A DNA stretch of 38,737 bases. Source: Hugenholtzia roseola DSM 9546 (GTDB lineage Bacteria; Bacteroidota; Bacteroidia; Cytophagales; Bernardetiaceae). This document shows positions 25,139 through 32,900 of the stretch, in pieces. The stretch spans positions 1 to 38,737 of the forward strand of contig NZ_AUGI01000056.1 of assembly GCF_000422585.1 (NCBI RefSeq), written 5' to 3'. How positions within the stretch are numbered: position 1 is the first letter of the stretch; every line of letters begins with the position of its first letter. The notes under the pieces are model-generated. The model saw only the letters and a program-made list of their open reading frames with translations. It ran no database searches and had not been told where the DNA came from. The translations under genes were made by a program, and so were the position numbers.

Positions 25139-26236
25139 ATGCTATCTTTTGCGCAATACGATTTTAATTTTTTCTTTCTCGATGAAAAAGGAAAGCGCAG
25201 TTCTTTCTTCCAAAAACGCGCGACCTTAGAAGAAAAGGGACTCTTTTTAGACGGCAGCAGGCTCTACTTTGAGGACATTTATTTATTGGAGCGCGAAGAC
25301 AATAAGATTGTTTTTGTCTTGTATCCTGCCATTACGGTAAGCAAAAAAATATCCGACCATATTCTACCTTATAGCAATAGTTTTGCGATTGAAGTAGAGC
25401 GTGTCTATGCTTTTGATATTAAAAGTCGTATAGACCACCGTTATACGGCTTTTCGTATGAAAATCAAAGAAAAGCAGATGGAAGAAAAAGGAGAGCGGCA
25501 CAACTTTCGCACCATTGTTTGTCCGCAATGCGCCGCCACCGTCGACCTTTCCTACAAGCCCGAAACGGCTTATATCTATTGCGGACATTGTAAAACGATT
25601 TTTAATAAAGCCCTCTATGAGCGCGACCCCGAAACGTATCGCATCTGCCCGCAATGCGAATACTACAATCGCGTCCAACTTTATACCGAAGTTGATTTTT
25701 ATTGGTTGCCAAAAGAAGAGGCAATTACTTATTCTACTCACCATGCCTGCGATAGTTGCGCCCAAAAGCATTTTCAGCGCACTTTTTGGAAAAATATGCT
25801 CTATCTGGTAGCCGCGCCCTTTGCCGCCTATGCCCAACTCAAATCGCTGCAATCGCCCGAACCACTTTTTCAAGACCTTACGCCTGCTAATTTATACGCC
25901 TCGCAAGGGGAAATAGAAAAAGCGCGTCCGCTCTACGAAATGATGTTATTGCGCACAGGCGAACACCCCGGTATTTTGTATTCCTACGGAAAAGCCTGCT
26001 TAGATGCCTCCCTGCATAGCGAAGATGAGGAGCAAAGGCAGGAATTGCGTAGAAAAGCTATCCGCCTTTTTGAACGCACCCTAAAAGTATGCGCCAACTA
26101 CACGCCGCTTTTTGACCTTATCCGCGAAAATGCCAACTTAGAGTATATACCCGATGTCATAGACCAGCTCGATTTAGATGCCTTCAATGATTCTGACGAA
26201 GATGAAGTAGAAGGTTATTTCCCCGAATTTGAGTAA
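25139..26236 (+). CDS. Cytoplasmic protein with two zinc ribbons and a TPR-like tail, 365 aa
   Basis: There is no signal peptide. Residues 1 to about 115 form a beta-rich domain (LFLDGSRLYFEDIYLLEREDNKIVFVLYP) that resembles a PH-like fold, by appearance only. The first Cys4 set is Cys128, Cys131, Cys148, Cys151 (VCPQC ... YCGHC). The second is Cys170, Cys173, Cys204, Cys207 (ICPQC ... ACDSC). Residues about 240-345 look like two TPR-type helical pairs (ANLYASQGEIEKARPLYEMML, GKACLDASLHSEDEEQRQELRRKAIRLFERTLKV). The tail is acidic (NDSDEDEVEGYFPEFE). The family is not recognised; an adaptor or sensor role is a guess. It is separate from the 360-residue ribbon protein in sequence. Confidence 0.85.
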   Translation: MLSFAQYDFNFFFLDEKGKRSSFFQKRATLEEKGLFLDGSRLYFEDIYLLEREDNKIVFVLYPAITVSKKISDHILPYSNSFAIEVERVYAFDIKSRIDHRYTAFRMKIKEKQMEEKGERHNFRTIVCPQCAATVDLSYKPETAYIYCGHCKTIFNKALYERDPETYRICPQCEYYNRVQLYTEVDFYWLPKEEAITYSTHHACDSCAQKHFQRTFWKNMLYLVAAPFAAYAQLKSLQSPEPLFQDLTPANLYASQGEIEKARPLYEMMLLRTGEHPGILYSYGKACLDASLHSEDEEQRQELRRKAIRLFERTLKVCANYTPLFDLIRENANLEYIPDVIDQLDLDAFNDSDEDEVEGYFPEFE

Positions 26237-26262
26237 GGTACAAAGAGCAAGGTACAAAGAGA
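26235..26262. repeat. 14-bp tandem duplication at the stop codon of the 365-aa gene
   Basis: AAGGTACAAAGAGC (26235-26248) is followed by AAGGTACAAAGAGA (26249-26262). The stop codon TAA (26234-26236) overlaps the first unit, as in the 16-base array after the first PorP/SprF gene. Confidence 0.8.
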
Positions 26263-26293
26263 TAAGGCTGACATTTTTTAGATAGCGGTAGAA

Positions 26294-26324
26294 TTGCACT
26301 TTTTGGAAAAAAGGCTTATCTTCG
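26294..26324 (+). promoter_or_regulatory. Promoter (TTG-N20-TATCTTCG) for uvrB
   Basis: TTG at 26294-26296 and TATCTTCG at 26317-26324 are separated by 20 bases. The -7 element differs from TAnnTTTG at one position. It lies 38 bases before the chosen uvrB ATG. No LexA-type site is apparent. Confidence 0.5.
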
Positions 26325-26361
26325 CCTTTTGTTTTCTACCTCCTATTTTATCGGTATTTTT

Positions 26362-28389
26362 ATGGCATTCGAGCTTATTTCTTCTTATCAACCCACAGGC
26401 GACCAACCGCAGGCGATTGCACAGTTGGTAGAGGGTATCGAACAAGGTGAGCCGTTTCAGGTCTTGCTTGGCGTTACGGGCAGTGGCAAGACTTTCACTA
26501 TGGCAAATGTCATTGCAGCGACCAATCGCCCTACTTTGATAATTAGCCATAACAAAACCTTAGCGGCACAATTATATGGAGAATTTAAACACTTTTTTCC
26601 AAATAATGCCGTAGAATATTTTATCTCTTATTACGACTATTATCAGCCCGAAGCCTATATCGCCTCTTCGGATACCTATATTGAAAAAGATTTGGCTATC
26701 AATCAGGACATCGAAAAACTAAGACTAAGCACAACAGCCTCGCTTCTTTCGGGTAGGTCTGATGTTATCGTGATTGCGTCGGTTTCTTGTATCTACGGTT
26801 TGGCAAATCCAGACGAATTTGCAAAAAATACGCTACAAATAGAAAAGGGCATGCAAATTTCGGCGCAAAGCCTTCTATTAGATTTGGTAGATTTGATGTA
26901 TAGCCGCAGTGATGACGATTTTAGCCGAGGCACGTTTCGCATCAAAGGCGATATTGTCGATATCTATCCTGCCTATTTAGACATTGCCTATCGTCTTTAT
27001 TTTTGGGGTGATGAAATAGAGGAAATTCAGGTAATAGACCCTATGTCGGGAACGCGCCTTGCAGGAGAGCAAAGTTTCCTACTTTTTGCCGCTAACCTTT
27101 TCGTAACAAGTAAGGATACTTTGCATACCGTTATTGAAGAAATAAAAGTAGATTTAGAATTACAATTAGACTTTTTAGAAAAAGATGGCAAATTTGACGA
27201 AGCCCGTCGTCTAAAAGAACGCACCGAAGCCGACATCGAGATGATGCAAGAACTGGGCTATTGTTCGGGTATAGAAAATTATTCGCGCTATTTTGATAGG
27301 CGAAAAGCAGGCGAGCGTCCTTACTGTTTGTTAGATTATTTTCCAAAGGATTTTCTTTTGATAATAGATGAAAGTCACGTAACCATTCCGCAGGTTCGCG
27401 CCATGTGGGGCGGCGACCGTTCGCGCAAAATTGCCTTAGTAGATTATGGCTTTCGCTTGCCTTCTGCCTTAGACAATAGACCCCTGACTTTCAATGAATT
27501 TGAGTCGTTGGTGCATCAAGGAGTCTTTGTAAGTGCAACGCCTGCCGACTACGAACTGCAAAAATGTGCAGGCATCATCGTGGAACAAATCATTCGCCCG
27601 ACGGGACTTTTAGACCCCTTAATAGAAGTGCGCCCTACGCTCAATCAGGTAGATGACCTTTTAGACGAAATTGACGAAACCGTAAAAAAAGGCGACAGGG
27701 TATTGATTACAACGACTACCAAGCGCATGGCAGAGGAGCTAAGTGCCTATTTTGAGAAACTACAAATCAAGGCGCGTTATCTTCATTCAGATGTTAAGGC
27801 GTTGGATAGGGTAGAAATTATACGTGAATTGCGACTGGGTGATATAGATGTCTTGGTAGGTGTGAATATGTTGCGCGAAGGGTTAGATTTGCCCGAAGTG
27901 TCGCTTGTCGCGATTTTAGATGCAGATAAGGAGGGTTTTCTTAGAAATGAACGCTCCCTTATCCAGACAATGGGCAGGGCAGCGCGAAATTCCGAAGGCA
28001 AAGTTATTATGTATGCCGATAAGATTACGCCCTCGATGCGAAGTGCCATAGATGAAACCAATCGCCGCCGCAAAATCCAATCCGAACACAACCAAAAACA
28101 CAACATTACGCCCAAAACGGTCTATAAATCGCGCGAGGACATCATGCAGCTTACCTCTGTGGCTGATGCCAAATCTATTCCGAAAGCCTATTTGGAAGAA
28201 ACCAAAAGTTCTATCACCTTAGACCCTGTTATTCAAAATATGTCGGTCAAAGAAATTTCTAAACTCATCGATAAGACCAAAAAGCAGATGGAAAACGCCT
28301 CCAAAGATTTAAACTTTTTGGAAGCCGCTCGCCTGCGCGACGAATGGCAGGAGTTGGAAAAATTAAGAGAAGAAAAAGTAAAACAATAG
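26362..28389 (+). CDS. uvrB: Excinuclease ABC subunit UvrB
   Basis: UvrB is the damage-verifying helicase-like subunit of nucleotide excision repair; it receives lesions from UvrA and recruits UvrC. The 675-residue protein has Walker A GVTGSGKT (residues 37-44), the beta-hairpin YYDYYQPEAYI that clamps DNA, the IIDESHVTIPQVRAMWGGDRSRK helicase block, FVSATPADYE, the VLITTTTKRMAEEL and GVNMLREGLDLPEVSLV motifs and a C-terminal UVR motif (LIDKTKKQMENASKDLNFLEAARLRDEWQEL, read in pieces). ATG at 26362 gives the conserved start MAFELISSYQPTGDQP. tsaD follows 24 bases later, probably in the same transcript. Together with the DASH cryptochrome it gives two UV-repair routes in this window. Confidence 0.97.
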   Translation: MAFELISSYQPTGDQPQAIAQLVEGIEQGEPFQVLLGVTGSGKTFTMANVIAATNRPTLIISHNKTLAAQLYGEFKHFFPNNAVEYFISYYDYYQPEAYIASSDTYIEKDLAINQDIEKLRLSTTASLLSGRSDVIVIASVSCIYGLANPDEFAKNTLQIEKGMQISAQSLLLDLVDLMYSRSDDDFSRGTFRIKGDIVDIYPAYLDIAYRLYFWGDEIEEIQVIDPMSGTRLAGEQSFLLFAANLFVTSKDTLHTVIEEIKVDLELQLDFLEKDGKFDEARRLKERTEADIEMMQELGYCSGIENYSRYFDRRKAGERPYCLLDYFPKDFLLIIDESHVTIPQVRAMWGGDRSRKIALVDYGFRLPSALDNRPLTFNEFESLVHQGVFVSATPADYELQKCAGIIVEQIIRPTGLLDPLIEVRPTLNQVDDLLDEIDETVKKGDRVLITTTTKRMAEELSAYFEKLQIKARYLHSDVKALDRVEIIRELRLGDIDVLVGVNMLREGLDLPEVSLVAILDADKEGFLRNERSLIQTMGRAARNSEGKVIMYADKITPSMRSAIDETNRRRKIQSEHNQKHNITPKTVYKSREDIMQLTSVADAKSIPKAYLEETKSSITLDPVIQNMSVKEISKLIDKTKKQMENASKDLNFLEAARLRDEWQELEKLREEKVKQ

Positions 28390-28413
28390 TTTATCCTCAA
28401 ATTTGTCTTTTTT

Positions 28414-29421
28414 ATGAAAGAACCTATCATTTTAGCGATAGAATCTTCCTGCGACGATACTTCGGCAGCCGTTATGGTAGGCGGCACTTTGAAAAGCAAC
28501 GTCTTGGCAAGCCAAAAGGTGCATGAACAGTATGGCGGTGTTGTGCCTGAATTGGCTTCGCGAGCGCACCAGTCGCATATCGTCCCTGTCGTTAGTGAGG
28601 CTTTAAAGCAGGCAGGAATTTCCAAAAAAGAACTTTCGGCGGTAGCCTTCACCCAAGGACCGGGGCTTTTGGGTTCGCTTTTGGTAGGGGCAAGTTTTGC
28701 CAAATCATTAGCCTTAGCGTTGGATATTCCGCTTATTGGCGTGCATCACATGAAGGCGCATGTCTTGGCGCATTTTATAGAAGAGCCGAAGCCCAAATTC
28801 CCTTTTCTCTGCCTGACCGTTAGTGGCGGACACACGCAACTGATTAGGGTAGAAAGCCCTTTGGAGATGCACATTTTGGGGCAGACCATCGATGATGCCG
28901 TAGGGGAAGCCTTCGATAAAACCGCCAAAATGTTAGGGCTGCCCTACCCTGGGGGGCCTCATATAGATAGTTGGGCAAAAAAAGGAACGGTACAAAATTA
29001 CCCGCTACCCGATGTCCAAACAGAAGGACTTGATTTTTCTTTTAGCGGCTTGAAAACAGCAATTCTCTATTTTTTACAAAGAGAAGTACAAAAAAATCCT
29101 AACTTTGTGCAAGAAAATTTGGCTGATATTTGCGCTACCATTCAAGAAAAACTCATCGATACGCTTTTGAAAAAACTCAAAAAGGCGGCGCAAGAAACCC
29201 AAATTTCACAAATCGCCATTGCAGGAGGCGTATCTGCTAATAGCGGATTGCGACAAAAATTATTGCAAGAAGCCAAATCTCACCAATGGGAAGTCTTTAT
29301 TCCAAAATTTGAATACTGCACCGATAATGCGGCTATGATAGCGATAAACGCCCATTTTTTATACCTTGCAAAAGAATTTGTGGGACAAGATGCCGCACCG
29401 CAGGCGCGTTTGGCGTGGTAG
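28414..29421 (+). CDS. tsaD: tRNA N6-threonylcarbamoyladenosine transferase TsaD
   Basis: TsaD transfers threonylcarbamoyl from TC-AMP to A37 of ANN-decoding tRNAs, working with TsaB and TsaE. The 335-residue protein shows the ASKHA-fold start ILAIESSCDDTSAAV, ELASRAHQSHI, FTQGPGLLGSLLVG, the metal-binding HHMKAH motif, LTVSGGHTQLI, IDDAVGEAFDKTAKMLGLPYPGGPHID, FSFSGLKTAI, IAGGVSANSGLR and CTDNAAMIA. The length is normal for the family. It is co-directional with uvrB. A 56-base tandem duplication starts 10 bases after the stop codon. Confidence 0.97.
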   Translation: MKEPIILAIESSCDDTSAAVMVGGTLKSNVLASQKVHEQYGGVVPELASRAHQSHIVPVVSEALKQAGISKKELSAVAFTQGPGLLGSLLVGASFAKSLALALDIPLIGVHHMKAHVLAHFIEEPKPKFPFLCLTVSGGHTQLIRVESPLEMHILGQTIDDAVGEAFDKTAKMLGLPYPGGPHIDSWAKKGTVQNYPLPDVQTEGLDFSFSGLKTAILYFLQREVQKNPNFVQENLADICATIQEKLIDTLLKKLKKAAQETQISQIAIAGGVSANSGLRQKLLQEAKSHQWEVFIPKFEYCTDNAAMIAINAHFLYLAKEFVGQDAAPQARLAW

Positions 29422-29431
29422 GAAGTATTGA

Positions 29432-29543
29432 GTTTTGTCATTTGTGGGGACACAAACAACGGCAGGACACAAACAACGGCGAAAAACGTTTTGTCATTTG
29501 TGAGGACACAAACAACGGCGGGACGCAAACAACAGCGAAAAAA
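29432..29543. repeat. 56-bp tandem duplication with hairpins after tsaD
   Basis: Two contiguous copies (29432-29487, 29488-29543) differ at only a few positions. Each copy contains TTTGTG, a 4-base loop (GGGA or AGGA), then CACAAA, making a perfect 6-bp hairpin. It also contains two copies of a shorter motif near CAAACAACGGC. A partial third start (CGTTTT) follows. The array fills almost the whole gap between tsaD and the PhyH gene. There is no spacer variation, so it is not a CRISPR array. Confidence 0.9.
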
Positions 29544-29565
29544 TACGTTTTAATTTTTTAATCCC

Positions 29566-30522
29566 ATGACTCCCTATCCTATTTTTTCTTGTTCAGACTT
29601 TTTTCTTCATTTTTCTAATGTTCAAAATTTTCCTGAAAGTTATTTCAAAAGCCGTTTTGAAATTTCGCCTTCGGCAGGTCAGTTTTTAGCCCAAGCAGGT
29701 TTTTTGCACCTGCGCGGCTTTCTTTCGCCTACACAGGTGGAGGATTTGAAAAAAGAATTGCAGCAGGTAGAAAAAAAGTTATCTCAAAATCAAATAAAAT
29801 TTAGCAATCAGTTGCCTATTTACTACCAAAAAGAAACAGAAAAAATAGAGCGACTGCCTTTCGCAAATTTGCAAAGTGAGCCACTACAAACCTTTTTTGA
29901 AGCCCCAATTTTTGATAGCTTTGTGCAGCTTTTTGAAAAAAAATTCACAAACAAAGCAAAAGAAAAGCAAGATTTGAAGGCTATTTTAGGGCTACAAGCG
30001 CGGGACGGACTTGTTTTTAGTCAGTATCAAAATTTGGAAAAAAACGCCCACAAAAAAACTTTCAGACAAAAGAATTTTGCTCAAATGGGTTGGCACATAG
30101 ACAATTTACGTGATTTGTTTTTATTCAAATCGCCTCAACCCATGCTCAATTTGGGGCTACATTTAGACGATACGCCCAAAGAAAAAGGTGGCTTGCGAAT
30201 TTTGCCCGCTTCACACCAAAAAAATACGTTTGAACATCTTTTTTTTAAGTGGCATTTTTTTGATAAAAAGCCCGAAATAGAGGAAATTGCGATAGAAACA
30301 CAGGCAGGCGATTTGACGCTCCACTTGGGCAACCTTTGGCATCGAGTTGCGCCTTCGGAAGGGGCAGCACACTTGCGGCGCGTTTTGTATGTGCCTATCC
30401 TTTTCGCGCCTTCGTATTTTTTGCCTTCAAAAACAAAGTTTTTTACGAGAGCCAATCAAAAACAGCAAAAGCAAAAATATTTATATCGCCTATATCACCA
30501 CCTTTTTGAGGCAGTGAAGTAG
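29566..30522 (+). CDS. Phytanoyl-CoA dioxygenase (PhyH) family protein
   Basis: This is a probable Fe(II)/2-oxoglutarate-dependent oxygenase of 318 residues. The iron ligands are His177 and Asp179 in GWHIDN and His259 in GNLWHRVAPS. The Arg pair shortly after (HLRRVLYVPI) suits 2-oxoglutarate binding. The N-terminal FLAQAGFLHLRGFLSPTQVEDLKKEL is a typical PhyH opening, and LHLDDTPKEKGGLRILPASHQ is the usual middle block. A Lys/Gln-rich helical tail follows. The substrate is unknown. The gene is coded by an AT-rich segment. It lies between the tandem repeat and the nonulosonate operon but has no obvious link to it. Confidence 0.88.
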   Translation: MTPYPIFSCSDFFLHFSNVQNFPESYFKSRFEISPSAGQFLAQAGFLHLRGFLSPTQVEDLKKELQQVEKKLSQNQIKFSNQLPIYYQKETEKIERLPFANLQSEPLQTFFEAPIFDSFVQLFEKKFTNKAKEKQDLKAILGLQARDGLVFSQYQNLEKNAHKKTFRQKNFAQMGWHIDNLRDLFLFKSPQPMLNLGLHLDDTPKEKGGLRILPASHQKNTFEHLFFKWHFFDKKPEIEEIAIETQAGDLTLHLGNLWHRVAPSEGAAHLRRVLYVPILFAPSYFLPSKTKFFTRANQKQQKQKYLYRLYHHLFEAVK

Positions 30523-30584
30523 TTTTAATAGCCGCCTTCGAGCAGCTTAGGTACAAAGATTGTGTGGGGTTTCTGTTCGGATTG

Positions 30585-30615
30585 TTGTCTTTTTGAGATG
30601 CTTTCTCTAATTTTG
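30585..30615 (+). promoter_or_regulatory. Promoter (TTG-N20-TAATTTTG) for pseB
   Basis: TTG at 30585-30587 and TAATTTTG at 30608-30615 are separated by 20 bases. The -7 element is a perfect TAnnTTTG match. It precedes the pseB ATG by about 100 bases and rules out the ORF extension that would start at 30627. Confidence 0.65.
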
Positions 30616-30716
30616 CTTTACCTATTTTGCTTCTCCCTGCTTTTTTCTTTTCTTGCAGTATCGAAAAGCGATTTTTCCGAAAAAGAAGAAAAGCGAGCTT
30701 TAATCAAATCCTATTC

Positions 30717-31742
30717 ATGTTGAACGGCAAATCCATACTTATTACGGGCGGCACAGGCTCTTTTGGAAAGGAATTTATCCAGACGGTCTTACAGAAGTAT
30801 CCCCAAGTCAAGAAAATTGTAGTCTATTCACGCGACGAACTCAAACAGTTCGAGATGCAGCATCATACGCCTTATGGCAATCATGTGGCACTGCGCTATT
30901 TTATCGGCGATGTGCGCGATGGCGAAAGGCTCAAACGCGCCTGCGAGGGAATTGATTACATCATTCATGCGGCTGCGCTCAAACACGTGCCTGTGGCGGA
31001 ATACAACCCGATGGAGTGTATCAAGACCAACGTCTTTGGCGCAGAAAATGTCATCAATGCAGCCCTTAGTTTGGGGGTAAAAAAGGTAGTGGCACTTTCT
31101 ACTGACAAAGCCGCTGCACCCATCAATCTCTATGGTGCTACCAAACTTTGTTCCGACAAACTCTTTGTCGCTGCCAACAACATGAAGGGCAATCGCGAGC
31201 TTACTTTTTCGGTAGTGCGATACGGCAACGTCATGGGGTCGCGCGGTTCGGTGATACCTTTCTTTTTGGAAAAGCGAAAAGAGGGCTTCCTACCCATTAC
31301 TGATAGCGAAATGACGCGCTTTAATATCTCCCTTTCCGAAGGGGTAGATTTGGTCTTGTATGCCTTAGAAAAAGCCATCGGCGGCGAGCTTTATGTGCCT
31401 AAAATTCCTTCTTATCGCATTACGGAAGTTGCCCAAGCGATTGCGCCTTCTTGTGAGCAGCGCGTAGTGGGCATACGACCGGGTGAAAAGCTACACGAGG
31501 AGATGATTACCGAAACGGATTCTTTGAATACGATTGAAACGGAACGTTATTTTATCATTGTGCCGAATTTGATGCAAAAATCGTATCAGGAGATTATGGA
31601 AAAGTACCTTGCCTACTACCAAGCCAAACCTGTGGAAAAAGGCTTTGCTTATAGTTCGGGCAAAAACAATGATTGGCTTAGTGTGGCGCAAATTCGCGAC
31701 CTTATCAAGACCCATATAGACCCCGATTTTCAACCTTTGTAA
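30717..31742 (+). CDS. pseB: UDP-GlcNAc 4,6-dehydratase (5-inverting) PseB
   Basis: PseB performs the first step of pseudaminic acid synthesis, turning UDP-GlcNAc into the 4-keto-6-deoxy-L-arabino sugar. The 341-residue extended SDR enzyme has the NAD(P) motif TGGTGSFG (residues 10-17), YSRDELKQFEMQ, HAAALKHVPVAEYNPMECIKTNVFG, LSTDKAAAPINLYGATK with the catalytic Tyr/Lys, YGNVMGSRGSVIPFF and the GIRPGEKLHEEMI motif. ATG at 30717 gives the family start (MLNGKSILITGG). It is the first gene of the nonulosonate cluster, but is separated from pseC by a terminator and two unrelated genes. Confidence 0.95.
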   Translation: MLNGKSILITGGTGSFGKEFIQTVLQKYPQVKKIVVYSRDELKQFEMQHHTPYGNHVALRYFIGDVRDGERLKRACEGIDYIIHAAALKHVPVAEYNPMECIKTNVFGAENVINAALSLGVKKVVALSTDKAAAPINLYGATKLCSDKLFVAANNMKGNRELTFSVVRYGNVMGSRGSVIPFFLEKRKEGFLPITDSEMTRFNISLSEGVDLVLYALEKAIGGELYVPKIPSYRITEVAQAIAPSCEQRVVGIRPGEKLHEEMITETDSLNTIETERYFIIVPNLMQKSYQEIMEKYLAYYQAKPVEKGFAYSSGKNNDWLSVAQIRDLIKTHIDPDFQPL

Positions 31743-31748
31743 AGGCTA

Positions 31749-31783
31749 CTCGCCGAAATGCGCATTTTCGGCGAGGTTTTTTT
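31749..31783 (+). terminator. Very strong intrinsic terminator directly after pseB
   Basis: CTCGCCGAAA (31749-31758) pairs perfectly with TTTCGGCGAG (31766-31775). The loop region ATGCGCAT is itself palindromic. G plus seven T follow (31777-31783). It starts 6 bases after the pseB stop and isolates pseB from everything downstream. Confidence 0.92.
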
Positions 31784-31811
31784 GGAAAAACTATTATTTT
31801 ATTAAAAATAT

Positions 31812-32879
31812 ATGAACAAAATTGAAATAAAAGGCTATAAATCTATAAAAGAATTGAGTTTAGAGATTCGCTCAATTAATATCTTTATTGGTGCAAATGG
31901 TAGTGGTAAAAGTAATTTCCTATCCTTCTTTGATTTTCTAAAGCAGATACATAACCGTAACTTGCAGGAATTTGTGGCATTGAAAGGAACAGATACTTTC
32001 TTGCACAAAGGAGATAAGGTAACAAGTGAAATTTCTACTAAACTATATTTTCCAAATACAAACGCCTATTCTTTTACGTTAAAAAAGGGAGAGGCTGGTT
32101 TTGTCTTTGTCAAAGAAGGAATGTGGTACGATAATATTCACCTGCCAAATCCTTTTGAAATTTCTTCCTTTGGTGCAGAATCGAACCTGCGGCTTCGAAC
32201 TGAGCCAAGAGCAGAATATATCCGAAGTTATTTAAAGCAATTAGCAAAATATCACTTTCATGATACAGGCGAAAATTCACCCTTTAACAAAGAGTCAAAT
32301 ATAGATAACGATAAATATTATCTTTATGAAAAAGGTAGTAACTTAGCGGCGTACCTTTACAATATAAAAAAAGAAAAACCTATTACCTATAACTTTATTT
32401 TAAAAACTATTCAAAGCATTGCACCCTACTTTTTAGATTTCTTTTTTCGCACCGAAAAAAATGGAAACCTAAAATTGAGATGGCAAAGCAGATATAGCTC
32501 CTCTGTGTATGGCGTAAATGATTTATCTGATGGTACTATTCGTTTTATTGCTTTATCAACGCTTTTTCTACAACCAGACTTGCCACAGACTATTATTATT
32601 GACGAGCCAGAATTGGGTTTGCACCCTTCTGCAATCGCAAAACTTGCAGGCTTAATTAAGTCAGCAGCAGCAAAAAAGTGCAAGGTTATTATCGCAACAC
32701 AATCCACCGACTTAGTTAGTTATTTCGAACCCGAAGACATCATAACCGTCGACCAAAAAGATGGTGAAAGCATTTTTGAACGACTTTCAACAGAAAAATT
32801 AAGCGAGTGGTTAGAAAATTATACGCTTGATGAACTTTGGAAAAGAAATATTATTTCAACAGGACATCTAAACTTCTAA
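31812..32879 (+). CDS. OLD/RecF-like AAA ATPase of a predicted defence cassette
   Basis: This 355-residue SMC/ABC-like ATPase is of the AAA_21 (COG4637-like) kind. It opens INKIEIKGYKSI-like (MNKIEIKGYKSIKEL), then Walker A GANGSGKS (residues 28-35), an ABC-type signature LSDGTIRF (238-245), Walker B IIIDEPELGLHP (261-272) and the switch IATQSTDLV. There is no coiled-coil arm or nuclease domain in this chain. The next gene, 21 bases downstream, codes a DUF4276-type TOPRIM-like protein, so the two look like the halves of a split OLD-type ATPase/nuclease pair. It is visibly AT-rich relative to pse genes. Proposed role: sensor/switch that controls the partner during phage infection (inference). 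Confidence 0.9.
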   Translation: MNKIEIKGYKSIKELSLEIRSINIFIGANGSGKSNFLSFFDFLKQIHNRNLQEFVALKGTDTFLHKGDKVTSEISTKLYFPNTNAYSFTLKKGEAGFVFVKEGMWYDNIHLPNPFEISSFGAESNLRLRTEPRAEYIRSYLKQLAKYHFHDTGENSPFNKESNIDNDKYYLYEKGSNLAAYLYNIKKEKPITYNFILKTIQSIAPYFLDFFFRTEKNGNLKLRWQSRYSSSVYGVNDLSDGTIRFIALSTLFLQPDLPQTIIIDEPELGLHPSAIAKLAGLIKSAAAKKCKVIIATQSTDLVSYFEPEDIITVDQKDGESIFERLSTEKLSEWLENYTLDELWKRNIISTGHLNF

Positions 32880-32900
32880 ATAAAAAATAAATTTCACACT

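Noticed and set aside
29280-29528. Minus-strand ORF of 82 codons across the tsaD end and the tandem repeat
   Set aside because: It overlaps tsaD, and its repetitive residues only reflect the DNA repeat.
29432-29543. Possible CRISPR array (repeats after tsaD)
   Set aside because: The two 56-base units are directly contiguous, with no unique spacers and no cas gene nearby.
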